From contig OY365817.1 of assembly GCA_959347315.1 (NCBI GenBank), forward strand, positions 7,313,731-7,377,730: DNA of 64,000 nt, in the 5' to 3' direction. A program made the position numbers and the translations under genes. The first letter of the stretch is position 1; the number at the start of each line of letters is the position of its first letter. This stretch comes from Bimastos eiseni (Eukaryota > Annelida > Clitellata > Crassiclitellata > Lumbricidae). The notes under the pieces are model-generated. The model was not told where the DNA came from. It saw only the letters and a program-made list of their open reading frames with translations, and searched no databases. This document shows, in pieces, positions 42,980 to 55,700 of the stretch.

Positions 42980-45900
42980 GTGAGTTGACATCTCCTCCAC
43001 TGAATTGCTTTGACCATGGATTTTCCGCTAAAAGTTGTTTCCTTCCTTGTTCTGATTAGAGCTCTCAGAGAATTATAGCTGAGTCCAGCTGTGTCTTCTT
43101 TCTCTAGGTTTACTTGATAATCTTTCCTCCAATTTTGCTTTCAACGCAGTCTATTATTTCAGTTGACTTCTTCAATTCTGTCTATATTATTATAATCACG
43201 TCGGTGTTCTTCGCTTCCACTCATTAACTTTTATCATTATTTGTTCAACCAACGCTCAGTTAGTTTATCCCACTCCATCATATGTCCAATGCTTCCTGAC
43301 TTCTACGGATCTGATTTTCTTAGCGTAGGCCTATTGTCTAATTATTAGTCTTTCAACCGACTTGGCCAGAACGAGGCTTGTCAATAATTTCAACCGAACA
43401 CAGACAATAACGTAGAGAATATTATTTTTATCCAATTATTGGCATTTCAGATTTTGCAATTAAATGCCTTTTCATTGAAACTGCGATGCACCGACTCGGA
43501 ATATTGTTCTTCCTCGGAATGGTATTTCCACGATGGCTGACCTCCGTCAAGCGAATTATTCCAAGTGGAATCGATAGACAGATGTCTTATTTCTTCTTTC
43601 CAATTGATCGTCTTTCTTTCCGATGCCAGTTCTATTCCATCGGGTCTCGTTTTGCGTTAGTCGTCGTTAAGAGAAAAACAGACGACGACGACGACGACGA
43701 ATAGGAAATTAGTGGAAAAAAGACGAACGAACGAACAGAGCGTGAAAAGAAAAGTCATCGCTTTAACAAATAACGACTACAACAACAGCAACAATAGCAA
43801 ATGGAGTGGTTCTAAATGACTCATACTGACCTCAAGATGCAAACTGTCAGATCTTTGTGTAGCCAATGACCAAATCTCCTGAATCAACGCAAGATATGTC
43901 TTTGCATAGACTGCTTCTAAGCCCTCTCAGTTACAGAAAACGGTTTACAAGACCACCAGGCTGATCGATGACGTTACACAAGGTCTGACAATTGGAGGCT
44001 AGAACAGGAATTGTAAGGTCTGCTGATCATAGAGTATACACCAGATTACACATTAGATGCCGCCACCAAGGATGGAGAGGTTCTTGGCGATTGGTTTTCT
44101 GTCTGATGATACGTCGTACATGTTGGCCTAGGTTGATCTGTCTACAGATAATAATTAGCAGTGCAGATTTATTTCTCTTTAGGAACAAGTACTTTAGAGG
44201 ACGGAAAATCTTCGGCGATTGGGATATTCGCGTCGAACAGGTATATTAAATTATTCAACAATATTCAATAATATTAAATTATGTATGTATGTATGTATGT
44301 ATGTATGTATGTATGTATGTATGTATGTATGTATGTATGTATGTATGCATGTATGTATGTATGCATGCATGTATGTATGTGTGTATGTATGTATGTATGT
44401 ATGTATGCATGCATGCATGTATGTATGCATGCATGCATGCATGCATGTATGTGTGTATGTATGTATGTATATATATATATGTGTGTGTGTTGTGTGTGAA
44501 TGTGAGAATCTCTCTGCAATGGTCTGTGGATATCATTTATCCAGTGCTTGAAGTGTACCTGGACGGTCATGGCACTTATTTTCACTGCTGGACGCCGTCC
44601 TGCCACTTATTTTGCCAGCAGAGCATGGACACAGTTCATGAGCGTCAACGCAACAGCGTACTTATTCCTCTAAGTAGGCCTACGTTATTTACAACAACAT
44701 TTAATTATCTACTATTCCAAAACATTCATATTTTCATTAGGCCTGCCTATTAACTGACGCAGCCCATGTATTTAATGGATGTCTATATTTTGTGTTATAC
44801 ATTTTAGTTACTTTTTCATCAAATTAATTTCCTTCTTATGCGCTTCGGCGTCTGCTGCATGTGGTGATTAATTTTTAGATCTAAAAACTAAAAGTTTTTC
44901 AACTGTTTTGATAAAAATTTTACGAACTGAGCAGGCCTATTAATTAGCCTATGCTAATTCAGTTGCACTGCATGTAGCTCGTATAAAATTTGAACTGAAT
45001 TTCTTCTATTTCAAGCTGCGAAGCGATTAAATGTGTAGGTTTAGCTAGATAAGCCATCTACTGCTAGTGCATGATGTCGGATTGATCATCAACACAAACA
45101 AGCCAAAGTAAAAACATGGGTTTTTCGGGACCCTCTTTTATCTGATAAATATGCCCTACCCGAAACCGTGACGTCGACTGTAACATACCTGAAAAAGAGT
45201 TGAAGACGTCCGACTGAACGACCGTTGTTGTGTTGATCGACCGTCACAAACTTTACTCAGGCCAAGTTAAATCAAAGATGGAAACATTTTTGGTTTGTAT
45301 TTTGTCAGTTTTTCAGCGATTTTTATAAGTTTTTCAGTTATGTCCGTCAAAATTTGATACACTGCATTGTCATGCAAGCGTGAAATATGTGCATAATTTC
45401 ATCTCTCTCTAGATCGACGGGAACATACCTGAAAAGGAGTTGATAGATATCCATCGGAGGTCTGGTTGGACTGTGGCAAATTTCACGCATGCCAAGTTAA
45501 AGAACAGAGGGTAAAAATCGAGAAAACCAGGTGCCCCACCAGGGCAGACTTGCTGTCGTTCTGAAAAAGATCATGTTGGGTCTACTGGAAATGGTTAATA
45601 GATGGATTGGTGAAAAATGTCCAAAGTTAAGAATATTGATAGAGTGGCTATTTCAAACTCCCATCTCTTGGAGCTTTCAGCAGTATGAACTAAATTCAAT
45701 TCTAGTTCACGTTCATACTCACTAGAGCACGTTCCTCTGCGTAGAGACACAACTTTTTGAAAATAGCTGAGGCACTCAGAAAAGGAGAAATCACTTCGCG
45801 CTTTATTACCCCAGCTTTCAAAACGCTGCCGCACCTCACTGTCTCGGTTTTGAAGTTTCAAGTTTTGCATACAACACTGACTTTAAGCACTGCATTTATC

Positions 45901-48900
45901 GCAGAACAAGTTCTTGTCCTCTGTATTTTTATTTCATTAACTTTTTTAATATCTGCTGACAATTTTCTTGAAACTGTTAAGTCGACGATGAATCGTGCCA
46001 ATGTCTTTGACATTAGGCAGAATTCTCAGAGATCAACCTGGCCTCATACACGGAATCAGGAACAGTTGTTGACATCCAGGTCACTCGAAGCGGAACCAGG
46101 GTTGTCAGGTGAGTAGAAAGAAGTCCCAAGCGGTTCTTAAATGGCATTTTGCATGGAGAAATGAATAAAAGCACCCAGACAAGTGTATATGTTACAGGCA
46201 ATGTGTCAAACTAGGGAGTTTTGCAAAATGCCTAAGGCAATTTGTAAAACCCTAACTCTCCAGTAACCCTAACCCTGCACTAATCCTAAGCTGACCCTTA
46301 TACTAACCTTAATACTAACCCTAACCCTGACCCTAAGCCTAACTCTAACCGGGCCAGCCGACAGAAATTCCAGGCTCTTCCTACGCAGAGACATTTTGGT
46401 TTCTTTGCAGAGCAGTCATTTAGATCACTTCGATCAGTGGACGTGTTCTAAATCAGGAAATGATAGACAGGGTAATATTCAGATGCTTAAGTTTAAACTA
46501 ATTGCTGTTAAGTGTCAGTTATTTTATATTTAAAATGGCATAAAATCAAAAACTTTGTGGCTGAAAGTCGCCGAATCCCTGGGCAACCAGTGGACATAAT
46601 TTGCGGCCCTGTCCCTACCACCAGTTAGGATGAAGCGGTGGACGTTCATCATGTGGCTTCACCCTACGCAGTGTGGACATCGTCGGATCAAGATGCAACG
46701 ATCAGTCGGAGTCATCCATCCTCAGCAACTCATCTCCTCAACTCTCATCTGTTTATCATTGACGACGACGTTCCGTTCGCTTTGTTCTACGAGTGTGCGA
46801 GGGCTTTTGGTGTAAACTTTCTCGTCTTCGAGCATCATTTTCTTGAAAATTAACTTCACCGTCGTGTAACCATAACATCCTTCAAGTGGTTTCGATAGGC
46901 TCCTCGTGACTGTCTTCCATAACTACAGAGACATACAATAAATAGGTGCTGATAGGTTCAGATGGGATTGAAAGGCACAACTTGAACGCACAGAGTCCTG
47001 TTTCGTCCGTTTGTCTATCTGTGTGCGTGCGTGGATGCGTTGTAGGTCCTTTAAACCGGATTTCGTCCTCGTTCGACAACATGTAAAGGACGCCAACGAA
47101 GACTGGAGGAACATAGTCATTGGACTTCAATATGGAGGAGTGCCAAGCATCAACTCCCTCAACACGGTCTACAACTTCCTCGACAAACCGTGGGTTGTGA
47201 GTAGACCAACTGATGTCTTAATATGTGCATATTTTATTTTAAGATCATATGCATGTAATATTTACTTATATAACTCACTGCCGGTTGTAATGTAGGCCTA
47301 CTATGTAGTAGGTGATACTATGTATGCTTACATTTTTGTACATGTACGATTGTACGTATGTATGTATTTTCATCGAATTCGCTGTCTGTCTATCCATTCA
47401 TCTGTCTATCCATCTGTGCATGTGTCTCCATCTATCAATCATCCTGTATGTCTGTGTATTTGTGTGTCTGTTCATCTGTCTGTCTTGCTGTCTGTCGATC
47501 TACCCATGCACTCACCGACCAATTGATCCGCCACCCAAATAGGCCACCGACCCGCCCACCTACCCAATATACCCAGCCACCTGCTCCTTCCACCCATCCA
47601 TCCGTGCTCAATCCATCTATCCGCTCGTTGCTCATTATCTCGCTGTTTCTAACCGCGCACATGGGAGAGAAGAGGACATACAATTGGACCTATTATAAAA
47701 ATATTCCAAGGTATCCTTTTCTTTGAATACTAAATTATTGATGTGTATATGGTTGGTTCTTCTCTCGTCTGGCACAATATTCTAAAGGAACGCAGTTGGC
47801 AACTAGAATTGTAAAATTAGTGGTAGTTTCTTTTAAGTACTTTATTGATCTATTGCAGTGTTTACACTTTAAAGTTTAGAGTAAGCATCATTTCAGAAAC
47901 GTGCGAACAGATTGTGGTTCAGATTGTGCGCGCAACTCATTAGGGCGCCGACCACAGCCACGCAAGTCGTCACTTATAAATACACTGAAAGCAGTTTGTA
48001 ATATTTACTTATATCACATCTTTACTTATTTTGTCAGACATAAATATCCTGAAAGTTGCTTTCAGGGTATTTATCACTTTCTTCGAAGTCTTCAAAGTTT
48101 GCTTTTGAAACGTTGTACTGAGAGTGTGATAAGTGGGTGGACATTGGACAATAATATTTATAAGTGACGGCGTGCGTGGCTGTGGTCGGCGCCGTAATGA
48201 GCTGCGAGCGGTAATTAACGGCGCTGTATTATGCGCGCGGTTATTGAAATAAAGCTCGAACACAGCATACTGGTGGGTATTCAATTACTTGCAATAAATA
48301 CATAAATCTTTGATCATTATATACAAATTCAGTAATTTTTTCTGGTCTCAAACCGTAACGTTTTGAAACGATGACTCTCCCTGTGGCATCCCGGGGTTTT
48401 GATCTCATGCATAGCGATGGTACCATGATAGTCGATTGCTGGATCATTCAAAGTGTGTTGTTAGAATATAAGGGGTGTACGGATAGAATAATAGCGTTGA
48501 CAAATATTACGTCGTTCTGATGCAGAGCAGTTCATTCGATTTAAGAGGTGGGTGGCCCTGACTAACCAAGCAGTAATTCGTAATTTACACATCATTGAAT
48601 AACAAATAAATCACTACAGTTTTGTTATCGAATTACCATTGCAACTACTGGACTTTAAACGTGGTTCGATTACGAGCACAATAATAGAATTTTTATTCAG
48701 TTACGTGATTCAGTTATATGTAGGCTATTTTATTTATAGGCGCACTGAACAACACTGCCAGCAAGCCAACTTTCCCACTTACTGTTACAACCACACACTT
48801 GGCCTCATCATCACAATGATCACATCATCTCTAGAAGTCATCGCCCTAATTGTATCTACTTCTCTTTAATGCACCTTCCAATCATTACCTCATTTTCACA

Positions 48901-49621
48901 TGCCAAAGGACGTTAATATACTATCTTCTCCACGACAGTTTGACCCTGATTCCATTGGAAATAAAGGGTTCTGGAATTTTCTTGGCTTGATCACATAGAC
49001 TTATATAAATATGAATTCAGTTTTAGGGGCGCTCAGGCACAGGAGATTTGATACGATCCAGGATGAGATTTTGGTAACCACGTGGAAATGACGATCTACG
49101 GAGTCTTCCTCTTTGCCCTACCTCCCTCCCTCGACTTTCACCTCAAAGCATCGTGGCCATCTTACTGTCTGCCTGCCTGACTCTGTGGATCTGATCCTCT
49201 GCCTATCGATTTTGTTTTGACTAAGCGCCTGTGAATAATCCGGTTCTCACGACTTGGCTTTTGTGGGCTTAGTAGAAAGTTCGAGCTTACGATTAGTATA
49301 ACAAAGGAGAAGTTTTAGATAAGCATGTAAGTAGTAGGTAGGATCACCACTTACCCTACTACTCATGTACATGTGTCTATTTACGCCTTTTCAATTTCTT
49401 GTTTACTTAATTTTATTACATTTATTTCAGTTGTGAGAGATATTCAACATTTAAAGATAAAGTTGGCCTAATGAATTTAATAATTATATTATGCCGTGTA
49501 AAAGTGTGTGCCCCCTCTCGAGTCGCATCCGTTCAATAGCACCGCTCGAACACCTCTCTCTACGGCACTGTCTCTCTGTCTCCATTCTCTGTCTCTTTCT
49601 CTTTATCTGTCTTTATGTCTT

Positions 49622-49652
<31 letters not shown>

Positions 49653-49731
49653 GTCAAGTACAGTGTCTCTCTGTCTCTTTCTGTCTGTCTGTCTGTCTTT
49701 CTCTTTCTCTTTTGGCTTTCTCTCTGTCTCT

Positions 49732-49777
<46 letters not shown>

Positions 49778-52700
49778 TCCTCTTTGTTCGGTGACTGTCT
49801 CCTGTGTCTTATTTCGCAACCGAATCCGTGTCTCCTCCTCCTCCTCCTCGTCGTCGTCCTCTTCCTCCTTTTAACCCATTAACTCTCTCTCACAATTTAC
49901 ATTGGAAGTAGAAGTAGAAGAATGCAATAACGAAGAACAATCTATGAGGAGAAGGAAGAAGAAGAAAAAGAAGAGGAAGAAGAAGAAGAAGAAACAAGAA
50001 AAAGAAGAGGAAGAAGCATATTATTGATGATGCGCAGTGTCTGTCAATCATTCTCAAAGAGTCAGCCATAGGTGAGATATGCCAGGAAATTCATTTTTGT
50101 AGCCTCGGCGTATGAAGGCATTTCTTTGCCTCCCCGTATGATCCTCCCATCGGTCATTGATTGTATTCATTGCAGTAGAAGCTCAGTTGGTTTGGGGGCG
50201 AAAATTGATCCGAAATCTTAATAATTCTTCTGTTGTGAGAGAATTTGAACCCTGACCAATCGATTGACAGCGCAACACACAAACCACTCGACTATTACTG
50301 CCTGCATCATCCCATCGGGTTCCGGACACCTTTCCCCCCGACATTTCCCCCAGACATTTCCCCCCGTAGGACAATTTTCCCCCGGATTCCCCCCCCCCTC
50401 CCTGTGATCACAAAATGGGTTTGATGTTAAACAGCCAGCAATCTTAATTCAACATGTCTCTATTTGATGCTTAAGGCAAATGGTGAATCAAAATAAATAG
50501 AAGAATAGTTGATCATACGGGCTTGTACTGCTTAATTAATTGATAGTTTACTAGTGAACAACCAACACCCTTTCTTAATCAAATGTGTCTCACTTTGATA
50601 CTTTAGATAAATATTTAACAACGTTTCTATATTTAGCCTGATTGTTGCTATATAGTCTATCATTACTCTGTAAGATAAGTAATTATTAGACGAGAAATAC
50701 GAAGAGATGGAGGTGGAAACTGTAGCTAGTATACGTGGAAAGAACAAAGTTGTGTTAAGTGGCTGTTTATGTTAAACCAAAAAATTTGCAAATAACATTG
50801 TTAGTCATGAGTGCGAACATCGGAGAGGTGCAGGGACAGCTTTAAGTGTGTAAAGCAAAGGTGAAATTGAAGGAAGATCTTTCGTTCATTAGTCTGATTC
50901 CTTTTCAATTAAAAGATAGTTTCAATTAAAATAAATGTTCATTCGTTTTGCTGCCTAAATTTAATTGCACTATTAAAATAGTTTAGCTGGGTCACAAGGA
51001 GGATAAATCTGTGGGGGAATTGTTCTACGGGGAAATGTCCAGGGGGAGATGTTGGGGGGAAATGTCCAGGGAGATATGTCGGGGGAGATGTCCGGAGGAA
51101 TGCCTTGGACCCCATCCCATCTGCATAGACATTGCAGCATACTCATTACTCAAGCATCGATAGCATCGATAGATGTACATGTGGCTTTTGCGGTTTTTTC
51201 AGTAGAGATGTGTAAGTGGCATCGTTGTGTTGTTTGACATTTAAGCTCTAGTCATTTATAAGCGAACAAATTCTGACCTTATCGCCGAGAATTCAGGCAG
51301 CTGAAATGTAATTTTCGATGCAGAGCAAAATCTCTTACAGCGAACAACAGTAGACAGAACTGAAATCTCTTCTGGCGATTTTCATACCTAGCATCCGATT
51401 ACTGGACGTGGAAAACGTTATTATAGATTTATACAACATCTAAATGAAAATGGACGGAAAGGAGCGGACAAACTGCGTTGACTGAGTCGTTTGTTTATGA
51501 GGCCGAGGAGTGTTTCTCTCCAATCCAGACGACAGCTGTTGTGCGCATTGATCGCGTCTCAGCAGCAACAGCAGCCAATCGACTGACCGACTGACTGCAC
51601 ACGCATCCATATCTCTACAGTATCTTCACAGACCATGGATATTATGTCTGGTACTGGGCCCTACGCTAAGTATTGTTCTGTGCTTTCCTATCATGGTCTA
51701 ATGTCCTATTGCGTGCTCTTCTATGTCCTGCCCTGTGGTATGTGGCCCTGACCGGGCCCACAATCAATGTCCGCCGTCCCCCCCCCCCCATTCTAGAACT
51801 CGATCAGGAGTTGAGCGGCTGCTGTTCGTTCATTCTAATTAGCTTATTGGATTATATTAGTTTGTCTCTGTTAACACCAGCCACTGAAAGTAAACGTTTC
51901 TCCTTCGACCTTCTGTTTGGCAAAAAACAATCAGTCTTTAAACAGCAATAATTCATTGCACACCTCATTAACTATATCACCTCCTTGCAAAGGCCACGAT
52001 AAAAAATAGTAAATGACGTCTGTGGCGGCATCGTTCTTTTGTGGCTCATAATTTCTTTTGATATGCTAGCGATTGCATATACTTCGCGACGATTGTCTCC
52101 GATTGAGCGATATTATTCTTTTCTTTAACAGTTCGCTCACCTTATTCAAATCCACCAGAGACTTGGACCAGAGAAATTTCCGCTCATTGAACAGTCTTAC
52201 TATCCCAATCACAGAGAAATGGTAAGAATTCAGATAATTTTCAAATGACCATCATTGTATCACTCGTCTCATCTCGTCAGACATTGTCCAACTAGCTCTA
52301 ATCATGTAGCCTAGAGAGCAGCACTAGCCTAAGGTCAACGATGAAAAGGTCAGCGATGAAAAGGTCAACGATGAAATGGTCAACGAAGAAAAGGTCAACG
52401 ATGAAATGGTCAACGATGAACAGGTCAACGATGAAAAGGTCAACGATGAAAAGGTCAACGATGAAAAGGTCAACGATGAAAAGGTCAACGATGAAAAGGT
52501 CAACGATGAAAAGGTCAGCGATGAAATGGTCAACGATGAAATGGTCAACGATGCGCGTAGAAACTCATCCTGGCTCTTTTGGGATCTAATTGTGTTAAGA
52601 GCCGAAACTGATTGCTGGTATCTCACTCAATGTGAACATTTTGAGCATCGAGAATGTTTTATGAGTCTATGAACCTATTTTAAGGATCCCTTAGAGGGCG

Positions 52701-55700
52701 AAACTCACATGTGGAGCTTTTGTGATTAACCGATTAAAGGTCTGAACTTCTTTATCCAACTGAAACAATACGTGTAGGGGCCTAGTTGTTGTTCCTCGGA
52801 GTGAATTGAATGCCTTGTAGGCAGCACCCAACAGTTAAAAGGCGATTCTGCGAAAATAGCAGAGGATAGATGACACACTAAATTGGACTGAATGGATCGG
52901 GGACTCATCTCTGAAATACATAGGCCTACTATACGACCGGAATAGCGTAGATTTGATCTATTCTGTGATTTCTTCTAAGCACAAAGCATCCAATATAGGA
53001 CAATAGCCGTCTCTGATGCCTAGACGACAGCAAATCAAATAAGGGATTAAAGATTATGAATAGATTGTATCAACAGCAGCAACAACAGCTGCTCAAATTA
53101 TATCTAAACCAGGCACGTTACGTCATAGAAACATGTAGCAGAAATATCTGAGCGGGTTATGCCATTCAACTGTTCATATTGCAGTCTCTAACTTAATTCA
53201 TTTGTTCATATTCCAGCTCTTGTTTCTCGTGACATTGTATTGCTCTGAGCTGATTAATCATGAATAATCTACTATGACATTGCAGGGGTTTTGTTTAAGA
53301 TATTCATATTGCAGCTTTTAGCTTCATTAATATGCTCTCGATGCAGCTTCTAACTTCTTGTTATAAATGTTCATAGCTATTCCGTTGTTTGTATTACAGC
53401 TTGTAACTCCGAAGTTTCCAGTTGTTGTCAAAATAGGACACGCTCATGGTGGCATTGGAACGGTAAGACATACTTGCCAACTCTCGACAGATTTAGTTTC
53501 TTATGGAAGTAACTCCTAAATGATACATTCTCTTTAAATGCAAGGTTTCAGAAAAAATGTTTATTCCAAGAAATATTGAACAGGCTGTGGAATCGTTGTG
53601 CGATAACTGTAGCCTAATGGGTTAATGGCCATGTATATCCTGAGGCCATTGCGAATGCTCTTCTTTCACGTGACATTGCATTGCTCTGAGTCTGAGCTGA
53701 AGAATTCTACTACGACAATGCAGGGTTTCTGTTCTATGGTACCAAGGAAATCGTTTAACTTAATAGTAGAGAGGCGTAAATCCCACAGCAATTGGACGGC
53801 TGAATGGCTTAAGTTATACGGAGAGCGTTGAGATCAATAGACTGCGAAGAGAACACCAGACGTAAAACAGAAGGATGGACGTGAAGAGGTGTGAAGCCAA
53901 TTATGACGTTTTCAGGTGACGACACAGAAACGACCATTGATGAATCGCCACATTAATAAAAGCAGAGAGAAACTTTGCATGCTAAAGAGACCATGCCTAT
54001 TTCCATTGCGGCAATTAACTCTACCATCTGGATAGACACTTTTTGCACTAAATGCATTGCCTGACTGGGTGATATTAAATTATTCGGGGTCTACGGTGCA
54101 CTACAAGTCAACATGATGATGATGACGATTTATGACGCATTGACCATGTAAACTTCAACTTTCTTTTCCTTGAGTTAAGCTTACCAAACTACAAGGATCA
54201 GAAAGTTGAAGTTTACATTTTGGTGGCAGCGGTGGGATACGAAAAGAAAGTATCAAGGATTAAAGAATCAAGGATCAGGATACGAAAAGAAAGTATCAAG
54301 GATTAAAGAATCAAGGATCAGGATACGAAAAGAAAGTATCAAGGATTAAAGAATCAAGGATCAGGATACGAAAAGAAAGTATCAAGGATTAAAGAATCAA
54401 GGATCAAGATACGCATAGGTTTAAAGAAGCTTTGGATGTGAAAAGGATTAAAGAAGGGTTTGGATGTGCAATAGATGAAAGAATCGTTTAGGATTACTGA
54501 TAAGTGGACTATACGGATTATACGAGTCAATTGGAGCAATTAAGTTTCTATGTACTGAAAGCCAGGAAAGTAAGGATTATTTTCTGGGAGATTACTGACA
54601 AGGTATATTTTGTTTATTTTGGCAACGAAACAAGACCACGTCCAATTGGATAATTGTGAATTTGTTAGTATTAGGCAAACAACACCATGTTCAGGTGTTA
54701 ACAAAAATGAGAGCTTGTTAATATTGGTCTAAACAAATAAAATTGCGTTCAATCGATTTAATGAAAACTCGGTAATATTAAACAAACAAAAGCATTTATA
54801 ATTGGTAATTTGCGAAGTCATTGATAGTAAACATACGAAATGGAGAAATTAAGTAGTGAAAGACGGGAAGAGATTAAGAAAATGTCGTCAGAAAGAATAC
54901 AAAAGCAGTTAATAAAGGAAGGTTTAATGGAAAGTACGGTTAAAGCTATGTCTCGTACTGAGTTAATGCAAACTTTAGCAGAGATGGAAATAGAAAAAGT
55001 AGGATTTACAGCTGAGATAGAAGGAGCTGTAGGAGGTGTACAGGGACAGGTTGTATAAAAAGACTCTGATATACCTATAGAGAAATCGACTATGGAAATG
55101 ATGATGCAAATGGTAATGATGATGAATCAACAAGCGGAACAAGTTAGGAAGGAAAAAAGAAAACTTCAGCAAGAAAAAGAAAAGGAAGAAAGAAAACTTC
55201 AGCAAGAAAAAGAAAAGGAAGAAAGAAAACTTCAGCAAGAAAAAGAAAAGGAAGAAAGAAAACTTCAGCAAGAAAAAGAGGAAAGAGCAGAACAGATGAG
55301 AAGGGAAGAGTTAGAATTAAAACGAAAACAAGAGGAAGAAAGTAACAGAATTAAGAAAGAAGAGTTAGAATTAAAACGAAAACAAGAGGAAGAAAGTAAC
55401 AGAATTAAGAAAGAAGAATTAGAATTACAAAGAAAACAATTTGAATTACAAATAGAATCACTCAAGCGAGATCGAGACGAAGCGGAGAAAAGAAGGTTGG
55501 AACATGCAGTAGCAGTAGAGGAAGCTAGGAAAAGTGAGGAACTGATGCGTCGAGAGTCATTACTAGAACAATCTAAGAGACAAGAGGAAAAGGAGATAAC
55601 ACGAGCTAGGGAAGTTGAGTTAGCCAATCAAGCTAGGGCGGAAGAAGCTCAAAAGCAACAAGAAGATATTGATCGTACTTTTGAAATGGAGAAAGCTAAA

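Noticed and set aside
44219..44753. Cys/Met/Tyr-rich open frames on both strands
   Set aside because: Artefacts of the GTAT microsatellite.
50233..50312. A tRNA gene on the minus strand
   Set aside because: A and B boxes are present but the acceptor stem does not pair and no clear anticodon arm is seen; better a SINE head.
52324..52672. EKVND-type peptide repeat gene
   Set aside because: 15-bp minisatellite read as codons, lying in a synapsin intron.
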